Part shown: one piece after another, positions 16,229-24,618 of the stretch
Layout: each line of letters opens with the position of its first letter
Numbering within the stretch: the first letter of the stretch is position 1
Origin: Endozoicomonas sp. G2_1
GTDB taxonomy: Bacteria; Pseudomonadota; Gammaproteobacteria; Enterobacterales; Alteromonadaceae
DNA: 64,000 bases
Direction of reading: 5' to 3'
Assembly: GCF_017744155.1 (NCBI RefSeq)
Contig: NZ_JAGHQT010000001.1
Span: 248,001-312,000 of the forward strand
Position numbers and translations under genes: made by a program
Notes under the pieces: generated by a model
The model's input: the letters and a program-made list of their open reading frames with translations, nothing else
Databases searched by the model: none
What the model was told of the DNA's origin: nothing

Positions 16229-16654
16229 ATGCATTGGCAACAGTTAATGAAGCAAGGCAATGATTGTTTCGATCAACAGCAATGGTTACAAGCCGAGTAT
16301 TTTTATCAAGAGGCTATTACCAGCCTAGATTCTCTTTGGCAACAAGATATAGAAAATATTGAGTTGTTGATGGCTTGGATAAGTGGCGTCCACAACTTAT
16401 CAGCACTATTTGAAGTCCAAGAAGAAAGCCAAGTCGCCCTGCAATTTTTACTGATTGCCCACCAAAGAATGCTGGACTTGTCACAAAACCAAACACTATC
16501 TGAAGATATGCAGTTAATTGCTCATCGAGCATTAAAAACCACTTTAATGCCCTTGCTGCAATACAGTCAAAAATATCCAACGTGTAATCATTGCCAACAT
16601 GCATTGCAAACGCTCAAAGCTCAATTAGACCAAAATCAAGAAACTGTTCATTAA
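16229..16654 (+). CDS. Hypothetical TPR-like protein, first gene of the Ni-SOD operon
   Basis: About 141 residues from the ATG at 16229, which has AGGA upstream; a GTG at 16208 is in frame but lacks a ribosome-binding site and lies very close to the promoter. The N-terminal 40 residues resemble a tetratricopeptide helix pair (GNDCFDQQQWLQAEYFYQEA). A CNHC motif near the C-terminus could bind metal. It is 25 bases upstream of the His-rich membrane peptide and lies in the same operon as sodN and sodX. Function is unknown; position suggests a role in nickel handling or SodN maturation (inference). Confidence 0.7.
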   Translation: MHWQQLMKQGNDCFDQQQWLQAEYFYQEAITSLDSLWQQDIENIELLMAWISGVHNLSALFEVQEESQVALQFLLIAHQRMLDLSQNQTLSEDMQLIAHRALKTTLMPLLQYSQKYPTCNHCQHALQTLKAQLDQNQETVH

Positions 16655-16679
16655 ATAATTAACTGGAGTCATTGTAAAA

Positions 16680-16904
16680 ATGTTACCTAAACTCGCAATC
16701 TTAAAACCGCTTTTTGCATCACTTGCTTTAGTCTTTAGCCTGTTGTTGCCTAGTGCAGCGTTTGCTCATAGCGGCCACGATCACAGCGCGCCAGAGTCTG
16801 GTCTTATTCACTTACTTTGGTTGTTACCAGCAATTATTGCTATTGCTTATGCGGGATATCGCTTAGTAGGCAGCAAAAACGACAAATCAACCTCAAAAAA
16901 ATAA
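16680..16904 (+). CDS. Small exported His-rich membrane protein in the Ni-SOD operon
   Basis: 74 residues: a signal peptide with likely cleavage after AFA (residue 29), which would expose an N-terminal HSGHDH metal-binding motif, then a short linker, one TM helix (about 45-65) and a basic cytoplasmic tail. The layout fits a periplasmic metal-binding peptide anchored in the inner membrane. It lies directly before sodN, so capture of Ni2+ for the dismutase is the obvious hypothesis, but no family is recognised. Confidence 0.75.
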   Translation: MLPKLAILKPLFASLALVFSLLLPSAAFAHSGHDHSAPESGLIHLLWLLPAIIAIAYAGYRLVGSKNDKSTSKK

Positions 16905-16928
16905 TTAGGCTTCACACGAGAATTGACC

Positions 16929-17432
16929 ATGTTCTATAAATTATTTGAAACGCTCGATACTAAACTCAATTTTGATCGCGTATCTGCCCACTGTGACATC
17001 CCTTGTAAAATCTATGATCCATCGGCGGCACAAATTGCTGTATTAACCATGATTCGCATGGTTGATTTACTTGAAGAACTTACAACCAACGAACAGCTAA
17101 CCGTCAATCAGCAAGCGCAATTTAATCGACTTGTCGCGCAAAAAGAAGAACACGGATTAAAATTAAAAGAAGAAATTCGCATTATTTGGGGTGACTACTT
17201 TAAAACACCGCAAATGGAGCTGTTTCCTGAAATTCACGAACTCACCCACAGCATCATGCTGGCGTGTTCAGCAGCTAAACAGCACGTAGATAAAACCGCT
17301 ACGCTAGAGTTACTGACTAAAGTTAATCGCTTTGCAGAAATTTTTTGGGCAACCAAAGGCGTTGAGACCTTCACTGCTGTTTGTCCTTATCCGCCAGCAC
17401 AACATGTTGTTTACCCTAAATTGGACAGCTAA
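16929..17432 (+). CDS. sodN: Nickel-dependent superoxide dismutase (precursor)
   Basis: SodN converts superoxide to O2 and H2O2 with a nickel ion held by an N-terminal hook. The hook is visible as HCDIPCKIYDP: after removal of a 20-residue propeptide, His becomes residue 1 and two cysteines residues 2 and 6. A Lys replaces the Gly usual after the second Cys; it is not a ligand. The rest (167 residues in all) fits the four-helix-bundle family. ATG at 16929 is preferred over the in-frame TTG six bases earlier. The stop overlaps the sodX start (TAATG), so enzyme and processing protease are coupled. Confidence 0.93.
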   Translation: MFYKLFETLDTKLNFDRVSAHCDIPCKIYDPSAAQIAVLTMIRMVDLLEELTTNEQLTVNQQAQFNRLVAQKEEHGLKLKEEIRIIWGDYFKTPQMELFPEIHELTHSIMLACSAAKQHVDKTATLELLTKVNRFAEIFWATKGVETFTAVCPYPPAQHVVYPKLDS

Positions 17433-17728
17433 TGCTCGGTTGGCAAATAGCAAAAGTAAATGGCTTAAGTATGTCGCCAAGAGTGCCGGACAACAGCTTT
17501 GTTGTGGTCTGCTCTTGGCTCAATTTTTTACCGATTAAAGTTGGTCAGGTACTTAAATTTAATCACCCTAAATATGGCGAGCTTATTAAAACCGTCAGTG
17601 CCATCGACAAATACGGTTTTCTTTGGTTTTGCGGGGAGAATGAACACAGTATTTCTATTGAAGAGATCGGCCCAGTCAATAAAAACCAAGTATCCGGCAA
17701 AGTCTGTCTGATTTGTCGCCAACCCTAA
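17432..17728 (+). CDS. sodX: Ni-SOD maturation protease SodX (S26 family)
   Basis: A 98-residue member of the signal-peptidase S26 family that removes the SodN propeptide so that the N-terminal His can bind nickel. The catalytic serine is S13 in GLSMSP; the IKTVSAI block carries the likely general-base Lys, and GENEHSIS corresponds to the conserved GDN..S box. There is no TM anchor, as in other SodX proteins. It starts inside the sodN stop codon. Confidence 0.88.
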   Translation: MLGWQIAKVNGLSMSPRVPDNSFVVVCSWLNFLPIKVGQVLKFNHPKYGELIKTVSAIDKYGFLWFCGENEHSISIEEIGPVNKNQVSGKVCLICRQP

Positions 17729-17749
17729 AGGACTTCTCTAACCAAAGTT

Positions 17750-18967
17750 ATGATTTCGGCTCAACTTGTAAAACAGCAGCTGGTTAAACAGCGCTGGCAA
17801 CTGACTAACAAGCGCTTGTTTCTTCCTGTTACCCTCATCGCTTTACTGTTATCTCCCAATACCCAAGCTTTAACCATCCAAGTGCTTTCAGATGCCTTTT
17901 GGCAGGTATCAGCATATGTTGCTGCAACTTTAGCGGTTTACAACGCGATCACAGTAAAACTCGGAAAAGACAATACCATTAGTCGCTTAATAGATCAGCA
18001 CTCAAGCTATCAAGTATTATTTGCCACCTTAATGGGTGCCCTACCCGGTTGTGGCGGCGCGATTGTCGTTATTACCCAATATGTCCGGGGCAAACTGAGC
18101 TTTGGCAGTGTGGTCGCCGTGTTAACCGCCACTATGGGTGATGCCGCTTTTTTACTGATCGCAGCCAAACCGTCAATCGCACTGCTGGTCATTGTCACCA
18201 GTATGTTGGTCGGCGCTATTTCAGGACTAGTCGTCGATAAAATCCACGGCAATAAATTTATGCGGCCGTGTTCTGACCATGAGCTAGACAAACGCCAGCA
18301 GCTATGTCAACAAGAGCAAGTCTACCGCGAGCAAAGTGAAACAGGTATTGACCAAACCAGCTTGCGACTGCAAGGCAGGTTTTGGCAATGGTTATTATTT
18401 CCAAGTATTGCCGTCGCTTTGTTGTACTCGTTTCAAGTTGATATTGAACAAGCACTAACACTGCCAGCGAACACTATGGCTTACTTAGGAGCTGTTGCTG
18501 CGATTATTGCCATGATACTTTGGGCAACCACACGTGAAGTAGTTAATTATCAAACCTTAGTTTCAGAAGATCCGAAAGCTGGTACGAGTAGCTTTTATCA
18601 AAAAGTCGCACAAGACACTAACTTCGTCACAAGCTGGGTGATTAGCGCCTTTTTGCTCTTTGAACTAGTGATATTTTGGAGCGATATCAACGTCGCCAAC
18701 AGTGTTGCAAACTTAGGCGTGTTGACACCTTTAGTCGCCGTTGTTATTGGTTTACTACCTGGTTGTGGTCCACAAATTATTGTTACAAGCTTATATATAA
18801 GCGATGCATTACCACTTTCAGCACAACTGGGTAATGCCATTAGCAATGATGGTGATGCACTGTTCCCAGCGATTGCACTAGCCCCCAAAGCAGCAGTAAT
18901 GGCGACCTTGTACTCAACTATTCCAGCATTAATGGTCGCTTACGGCTACTTTTACCTATTCGAATAA
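17750..18967 (+). CDS. Putative 10-TM metal transporter in the Ni-SOD operon
   Basis: A 405-residue polytopic membrane protein resembling the family annotated as putative 10-TM heavy-metal (manganese/arsenic) exporter. It consists of two homologous halves: LPGCGGAIVV near residue 100 and LPGCGPQIIV near 338 are matching pore-like motifs, each followed by a GD(A)-containing helix (MGDAAF and NDGDALF). A hydrophilic loop with charged residues separates the halves. It follows sodX by 21 bases. From context it could move nickel for SodN (import or overflow export); family knowledge alone does not give substrate or direction. Confidence 0.75.
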   Translation: MISAQLVKQQLVKQRWQLTNKRLFLPVTLIALLLSPNTQALTIQVLSDAFWQVSAYVAATLAVYNAITVKLGKDNTISRLIDQHSSYQVLFATLMGALPGCGGAIVVITQYVRGKLSFGSVVAVLTATMGDAAFLLIAAKPSIALLVIVTSMLVGAISGLVVDKIHGNKFMRPCSDHELDKRQQLCQQEQVYREQSETGIDQTSLRLQGRFWQWLLFPSIAVALLYSFQVDIEQALTLPANTMAYLGAVAAIIAMILWATTREVVNYQTLVSEDPKAGTSSFYQKVAQDTNFVTSWVISAFLLFELVIFWSDINVANSVANLGVLTPLVAVVIGLLPGCGPQIIVTSLYISDALPLSAQLGNAISNDGDALFPAIALAPKAAVMATLYSTIPALMVAYGYFYLFE

Positions 18968-19099
18968 ACAAGATGTGAGATTGCTCTGTCAGCGGTTAAT
19001 TCTAGATAAATATGTGACAAAATATTTTCCGGCCTTGTTTTTACTGTTATTAGCCTTATATATAGTTATCATTAATAAAATTAACTAAATTTTAACCTT

Positions 19100-20056
19100 A
19101 TGGCTATAGAGCGTTTTGCGGCATTAAAGCAACACTTAGAACAACAAATTATTGGTCAGGCTAATTTAGTCGAAAACTTATTAATTGCCTTATTGGCAAA
19201 TGGTCACTTGATTGTTGAAGGCCCGCCGGGATTGGCAAAAACTCGTGCCGTTAACGCCCTTGCTGACGGCCTAGAAGCGGATTTTCACCGCATCCAATTC
19301 ACCCCAGACTTACTGCCTGCCGACTTAACCGGTACCGATATTTATCGCCCGGAAGACGGCAGTTTTGTGTTTCAATCTGGTCCGCTATTTCGCAATCTAG
19401 TCTTGGCTGACGAAATCAACCGTGCGCCAGCAAAAGTCCAGTCGGCATTGCTTGAAGCAATGGCTGAAGGGCAAATTACCGTTGGCCGCAAAACCTATCC
19501 GTTGCCGGAATTGTTTTTAGTAATGGCAACGCAAAACCCGATTGAGCAAGAAGGTACCTATCCGCTACCTGAAGCTCAGCTCGACCGCTTTTTAATGCAC
19601 CTCGCGATTGACTATCCAGATGCCGCTAGTGAGTTAGAAATCCTCAAGCTCAACCGCGGTGAAGCGTTAAAGCACGAAAAGACAAAAGTTGAAGAAATCA
19701 CCCAAGCAGATATTTTCGCCGCTCGAGAACAAGTGTTATCGATTCACATGGCACCTGCTATCGAGCAATATATTGTTGATTTGATTATTGCCACCCGCTC
19801 ACCAGAAAAATACGACGACAAACTAAAACAGTGGTTGGCTTATGGCGCAAGCCCGCGTGCGACCATTGCTTTAGATCGCTGCGCCCGCGCTCGTGCTTGG
19901 TTACACGGTCGTGACTTTGTTAGTCCTGAAGATGTCCAAGCCGTTTTTCACAATGTTCTTCGCCATCGTATTTTACTGACTTATCAAGCAGAAGCGGAAG
20001 GTTTAACCAGCAACGAAATTCTCGATCGCTTGTTGAGCTTAGTGGCCGTCGGTTAA
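19100..20056 (+). CDS. MoxR-family AAA+ ATPase
   Basis: A 318-residue MoxR ATPase, a chaperone-like AAA+ protein that works with VWA-domain partners. Walker A is GPPGLAKT (41-48), Walker B LADEIN (102-107), followed by the sensor region MATQNPIEQEGTYPLPEAQLDRF and a lid domain. It is the first gene of a six-gene operon with DUF58, DUF4381, two VWA proteins and BatD, the usual aerotolerance (Bat) arrangement whose precise function is not settled. Confidence 0.92.
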   Translation: MAIERFAALKQHLEQQIIGQANLVENLLIALLANGHLIVEGPPGLAKTRAVNALADGLEADFHRIQFTPDLLPADLTGTDIYRPEDGSFVFQSGPLFRNLVLADEINRAPAKVQSALLEAMAEGQITVGRKTYPLPELFLVMATQNPIEQEGTYPLPEAQLDRFLMHLAIDYPDAASELEILKLNRGEALKHEKTKVEEITQADIFAAREQVLSIHMAPAIEQYIVDLIIATRSPEKYDDKLKQWLAYGASPRATIALDRCARARAWLHGRDFVSPEDVQAVFHNVLRHRILLTYQAEAEGLTSNEILDRLLSLVAVG

Positions 20057-20090
20057 TTCTGTTTAGTTGGTTAACCTTGTACAAACGCTT

Positions 20091-21122
20091 ATGAATTGGT
20101 TACGTCAAGCATTTAGTCAAAAGCAATCTGCCCAGCAAAACAGCCAAGAGCAACTGGCTGAACTTGGCAGTAACGGGGTTTTGCTGTCGATTGAAGAGCT
20201 AATCGCTTATCAAGGCAAAACATCGCTGATTAACCTCGCACCCAAACAGCATGTTCGCAGCCAGATGTCAGGCAACTACCTTGCCCGAACAAAAGGTAAA
20301 GGCATGGAGTTTGACGAAGTCAGACATTACCAAACCGGTGACGATATTCGCACCATTGACTGGCGCGTCACCGCCCGCACCGGCAAAACCCACACTAAGC
20401 TGTTTCGCGAAGAAGTTGAGCGACCGGTATTAATCGCGACAGATCTTGGCGAGACCATGAACTTTGGCAGTCAGCTCTTATTCAAGTCACTACAAGCAAG
20501 TCACCTTGCCGCGCTACTGGCATGGAATGCTAAAGCGAGAGGCGATCGCATTGGCGGTATTGTCTTTAATCAATATCAGCACAGCGAACTCAAACCTCGC
20601 AGTCGCCAGCAAGGTGTTTTGCATTACTTACACGCCTTGCACGAAGGGCAAAATTTCAGTGTTAATCAGCAATTGTCTCTAAATCAAACAAACGTCGGCC
20701 ACCGCAAGCCAGTGCAGCAAACTGGACACGACTATTTTGCTGAAAACTGCGCACGCTTGCGCCAATTAGCTCGGCCAGGCAGCTTAGTTTATCTGATCAC
20801 CGACGGTTATCAGCTTTCTGAAACTGCGGTTCGTCACTTGAGTCAAATTAGCCAGCATTGTGAACTTGTCGTCGCGCTGATTAACGACCCGCTTGAGTGC
20901 GCGCTACCTGAGCAAAATTCAATGACAGTGGCGATTACTGATGGCGAGCAACGTCAAGAACTCAACCTCGCCAGCAAAACGACGCATCAACACTATCAGC
21001 AAGCGGCAGATCAGTTGCATCAGCAAATCGATCAACAATTACAAAAAGCGGGCGCGCGCTTGCTCCATTTGCACACCGGACAAAGCTTAGAGCGTCAGTT
21101 AAAATACGGAGTTAGCGTGTGA
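20091..21122 (+). CDS. DUF58 domain protein
   Basis: About 343 residues from the ATG at 20091 (a TTG at 20067 is the longer option; neither has a strong ribosome-binding site). The DUF58 core is recognised by the block GMEFDEVRHYQTGDDIRTIDWR near residues 90-115, a fold related to VWA domains. DUF58 proteins accompany MoxR ATPases almost universally. It lies 34 bases after moxR, and its stop overlaps the next start (GTGA). Confidence 0.88.
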   Translation: MNWLRQAFSQKQSAQQNSQEQLAELGSNGVLLSIEELIAYQGKTSLINLAPKQHVRSQMSGNYLARTKGKGMEFDEVRHYQTGDDIRTIDWRVTARTGKTHTKLFREEVERPVLIATDLGETMNFGSQLLFKSLQASHLAALLAWNAKARGDRIGGIVFNQYQHSELKPRSRQQGVLHYLHALHEGQNFSVNQQLSLNQTNVGHRKPVQQTGHDYFAENCARLRQLARPGSLVYLITDGYQLSETAVRHLSQISQHCELVVALINDPLECALPEQNSMTVAITDGEQRQELNLASKTTHQHYQQAADQLHQQIDQQLQKAGARLLHLHTGQSLERQLKYGVSV

Positions 21123-21634
21123 ACGATCCCCTCGCTCAACTACAAGACATCCAGTTACCCCAAGATGTTCACCAATATCCGGTTGCTCTTGGCTGGTGGC
21201 TACTGTTAGCACTTATTATTCTCAGCCTAGTTTTCACACTTCGCTACTTGAGCAAACGCAAAAAGCTCAACCACGCCAAAAAACAAGCTTTAGCGATGGC
21301 AAAGAATCAATCGCTCAGCGCAGCTGAAATATCGTCTATTTTTAAGCAAGCAGCCCTCGCCTACTGGCCCCGAGAGCGTGTTGCTAGTATCCACAGTCAA
21401 GGCTTTGCCACATTTTTAACAGAGCAATTACCCGATAAAGACAAGCAACACTTTGAACAGTTAGTCTCCTCAAGCTTTGAGCAACATTATCGAGAGGCTA
21501 CCAAAGCGGCAAAAACACAAGTGGAAGCAGAGAAAAATTTGCAGCAAGGGCTGGTGTTTTGGTTAGAAAAAGCACTACCACCTGCTCGTAACCCAAGTAA
21601 AAAGAACAGCACCAGCGGAGGCTTTCATGATTAG
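21119..21634 (+). CDS. DUF4381 membrane protein
   Basis: 171 residues starting at GTG 21119 inside the end of the DUF58 gene. One TM helix (about 26-42, WWLLLALIILSLVFTL) is followed by a basic stretch and a helical cytoplasmic domain with the conserved-looking AALAYWPRERVASIHSQGF. This is the small anchor protein normally found between DUF58 and VWA genes in Bat operons. Role unknown beyond that. Confidence 0.8.
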   Translation: MNDPLAQLQDIQLPQDVHQYPVALGWWLLLALIILSLVFTLRYLSKRKKLNHAKKQALAMAKNQSLSAAEISSIFKQAALAYWPRERVASIHSQGFATFLTEQLPDKDKQHFEQLVSSSFEQHYREATKAAKTQVEAEKNLQQGLVFWLEKALPPARNPSKKNSTSGGFHD

Positions 21635-22625
21635 TTTCGCTTGGTTCTGGTTATTACTGGCGTTACCTTTGCCACTGTTGGTGTATTGGTTACCCGCTAA
21701 AAAAAGGCAAAGTTCGGTCGCGTTGCAAGTACCTAAGTTGATGACCTTAGAACAGTCAACGGGCAGCCAACAAAGTAAAAGTAAAGCGCCACTTATTCTG
21801 TTATCGGTAATTTGGTTGTTGTTAGTACTTGCCGCTGCTAGGCCGCAATGGCTAGGTGATGCGGTCAACATTCCAACTGAAGGTCGCGAGCTGATGATAG
21901 CGGTCGATCTATCAGGCAGCATGCAAGTTGAAGATATGAGCCTTGGCAACCGTATGGTCAACCGCCTCGACATGCTCAAAGTCGTACTCGGCGATTTTAT
22001 TGAACGTCGGGTTAGCGACCGCTTAGGATTAATTTTCTTTGCCGATGACGCCTATATGCAAACGCCAATGACTTTTGACCGAGAAACAGTCCAACAAATG
22101 CTCGATGAATCCGTGTTGGGGCTAGTTGGTAAAAAAACAGCAATCGGCGACGCCATTGCACTAGCGGTAAAACGCTTCGACCAAAAACAAAAATCTAACC
22201 GAGTCTTGGTGTTAGTGACGGATGGCCAAAACACAGCCGGAAAAATCACGCCAGAGCAAGCCTTAGAAGTGGCGATTGCCAAAAAGGTAACCATTTACAC
22301 TATCGGCATCGGTGCTGATGTCATGTTGGAGCGGTCGCTGTTTGGCACCCGAAAAGTCAATCCATCGAGTGAACTCGATGAAAAAACACTGACCAATATT
22401 GCCGAGCAAACCGGTGGTCAGTACTTTCGCGCCAGAGACAGCGAATCGATGGCTGAAATATACCGATTGCTAGATCAGCTTGAACCAATAGAACAAGAGC
22501 AGCAGCAAATGCGGCCGTTAACCGCACTGTTTTATTGGCCGCTATCATTAGCTTTACTGTTGGCATTTAGTTATTTGTTGTGGCTCAGTCGGCCAAAAGC
22601 ATTATTGGGGAAGAATAATGGCTGA
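21627..22625 (+). CDS. VWA-domain protein (BatA-like)
   Basis: 332 residues: two N-terminal TM helices (5-22 and 55-70), a periplasmic or membrane-proximal VWA domain with intact MIDAS DLSGS (94-98), and a C-terminal TM helix (about 302-322). MIDAS residues bind a divalent cation and mediate protein contacts. It overlaps the DUF4381 gene by eight bases and the next gene by eight, so the operon is tightly packed. Confidence 0.9.
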   Translation: MISFAWFWLLLALPLPLLVYWLPAKKRQSSVALQVPKLMTLEQSTGSQQSKSKAPLILLSVIWLLLVLAAARPQWLGDAVNIPTEGRELMIAVDLSGSMQVEDMSLGNRMVNRLDMLKVVLGDFIERRVSDRLGLIFFADDAYMQTPMTFDRETVQQMLDESVLGLVGKKTAIGDAIALAVKRFDQKQKSNRVLVLVTDGQNTAGKITPEQALEVAIAKKVTIYTIGIGADVMLERSLFGTRKVNPSSELDEKTLTNIAEQTGGQYFRARDSESMAEIYRLLDQLEPIEQEQQQMRPLTALFYWPLSLALLLAFSYLLWLSRPKALLGKNNG

Positions 22626-24618
22626 TTTTCATTTTATTCGCCCGTATTGGTTGTTCACGTTAATCGGATTGATATTCGCACTCTGGTTAGTTGCCAGGCT
22701 CAAAGTAAACAACACTGCATGGCAAAAACTGCTACCCGCTCATTTGGCTGAGGTATTGATAAAACAACCGGCTAAGTCGACTGGCTTGTCACTGTTCGCG
22801 CCGGCTTTAATTGGCTTTTTAACCATCATTGCACTCGCCGGTCCCTCTTGGCAAAAACTGCCGCAACCGGTTTATCAAATTGCTCGCGGGTCGGTATTGG
22901 TGATGGACATGTCTTACTCGATGCTTGCCACCGACGTCAGCCCTAATCGTTTGACTCGAGCGCGTTACAAGGCAATAGACCTACTCGACAATATCAACGA
23001 AGGCGATATTGGCTTAGTAGCCTACGCTGGTGATGCCTTTACCATCAGCCCTTTAACCACAGACATTAACAATATCAAGTTACTACTACCTTCCCTCAGC
23101 CCAGACATTATGCCTGAGCTTGGCAGCAACCCATACGCAGCGTTAGCATTGGCCGATGATATGCTAAAAAATGCGGGTCACCTGCGCGGTGATATTTATT
23201 GGTTTACTGATGGCGTCGACAACGAAGAGCTTACCGACCTGCACGAGCAAGCACAAAAACTCGGCCATAAAGTTAATATTCTCGGTATCGGCACCAAAGC
23301 TGGCGCACCGATAAAATTAACCAGTGGTGAACTGTTAAAAGACGATAACGGCGCCATCGTTATTCCCAAATTACCCAGTGCTAAGCTCGCTGGTATTGCC
23401 CGCAGTGGCAAAGGCAACTATCACACCATCAGCCTAGACAATAGCGATATTGAAAAGTTGGTTTCCGGCTCTCTTCTAGACTCGAATAAAGACCAAAGTG
23501 AAGATCAAAACAGCCAACAGCAAGGCACTGACAATCAATCCAATACCGGTGATCAATGGCAAGAAGCTGGCCCTTATTTACTGTTATTGGTCTTGCCTTT
23601 GGTACTCAATTATTTTCGCCGAGGCCAGCTCTTTAGCTTGGTATTACCCAGCTTAACCACGGGGTTATCAACCCTATTGGCTTTATCAATTGGCTTAGTA
23701 CCAGTACCTAGCCAAGCGAATACCTTGCAAGATGCTTGGACCGATTTATGGCAAACCCAAGACCAACAAGCGCAAGAAAAATTTGGCGCCGAGGCTTACC
23801 AAGAAGCGGCAGAACAGTTCGCTGATAGCCAATGGCGCGCCAGCGCTCATTATAAAGCAGGTAACTATGAACAAGCGCTAAGTGGCTTTCAACAATCAAA
23901 CAGCGCTGAAGCCTTATACAACCAAGGCAATGCCTTAGCCAAACTTGGCCGAATAGATGAAGCGATTGACGCCTACCAACAAGCACTGAATAAGCAACCT
24001 GACTTCACCAACGCGAAGGCTAACAAAGAATTACTTGAAGCGCTTAAAAAGCAACAAGAGCAGCAAAACCAGCAAGATAACAAAGGTGATAACAACCAAG
24101 AGCAAAATCAGCAACAAAACGGTGATAACGCTGGTAAAAACTCCGATGGGAACAATACTGAAAACGCAAACTCGGATAACTCAAGCTCAGAAAACTCAGA
24201 CTCAGAAAGCACGGAGCAAGACGACTCAGAGCAAGGTGCTGATTCAGGCGAACAACAAAGTGATAACAGCAACCAATCGAACAACTCTCAGTCAAATAAA
24301 AGCGAACTCGACACGCCCAAAGACAATAGTCAACAGCCGGCTGAATCTGGTAATGAAGGCAACCAAGAACAAACTAGCGAGCAAACAGCGTCTGACGCAA
24401 TGCAACAACCAGATGCTCAGCAACCCGGTGAACAAGCGCAAACTGCGGCAATTGACCAAGCCAGTTTAGCCGAGCAACAAGATCAAGAAGCGGCGCAAAA
24501 ACATCAGCAAATACTGAAAAAAGTGACGGACGATCCGTATTTGTTATTGCGCAATAAAATGCAACTCGAATATCAAAAGCGCCGACACAATAACAATGGA
24601 GCTAAGAAAAAGTGGTAA
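22618..24618 (+). CDS. VWA-TPR fusion protein (BatB/BatC-like)
   Basis: 666 residues joining what are separate BatB and BatC proteins in some bacteria. TM helices near 10-27 and 58-74 are followed by a VWA domain with MIDAS D97-M-S99-Y-S101, TM helices near 320-365, then TPR repeats (about 385-460; AEALYNQGNALAKLGRIDEA). Residues about 470-640 are a low-complexity Gln/Asn/Ser/Glu tract, and the protein ends in a short basic segment. The tract probably forms a flexible linker. It overlaps the batD-like gene (TAATG). Confidence 0.9.
   Translation: MADFHFIRPYWLFTLIGLIFALWLVARLKVNNTAWQKLLPAHLAEVLIKQPAKSTGLSLFAPALIGFLTIIALAGPSWQKLPQPVYQIARGSVLVMDMSYSMLATDVSPNRLTRARYKAIDLLDNINEGDIGLVAYAGDAFTISPLTTDINNIKLLLPSLSPDIMPELGSNPYAALALADDMLKNAGHLRGDIYWFTDGVDNEELTDLHEQAQKLGHKVNILGIGTKAGAPIKLTSGELLKDDNGAIVIPKLPSAKLAGIARSGKGNYHTISLDNSDIEKLVSGSLLDSNKDQSEDQNSQQQGTDNQSNTGDQWQEAGPYLLLLVLPLVLNYFRRGQLFSLVLPSLTTGLSTLLALSIGLVPVPSQANTLQDAWTDLWQTQDQQAQEKFGAEAYQEAAEQFADSQWRASAHYKAGNYEQALSGFQQSNSAEALYNQGNALAKLGRIDEAIDAYQQALNKQPDFTNAKANKELLEALKKQQEQQNQQDNKGDNNQEQNQQQNGDNAGKNSDGNNTENANSDNSSSENSDSESTEQDDSEQGADSGEQQSDNSNQSNNSQSNKSELDTPKDNSQQPAESGNEGNQEQTSEQTASDAMQQPDAQQPGEQAQTAAIDQASLAEQQDQEAAQKHQQILKKVTDDPYLLLRNKMQLEYQKRRHNNNGAKKKW

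Noticed and set aside
24035-24469. 144-codon frame inside the VWA-TPR gene
   Set aside because: It arises from the CAA/AAC-rich low-complexity tract in another frame; composition is Thr/Lys/Gln noise and the host gene is clear.
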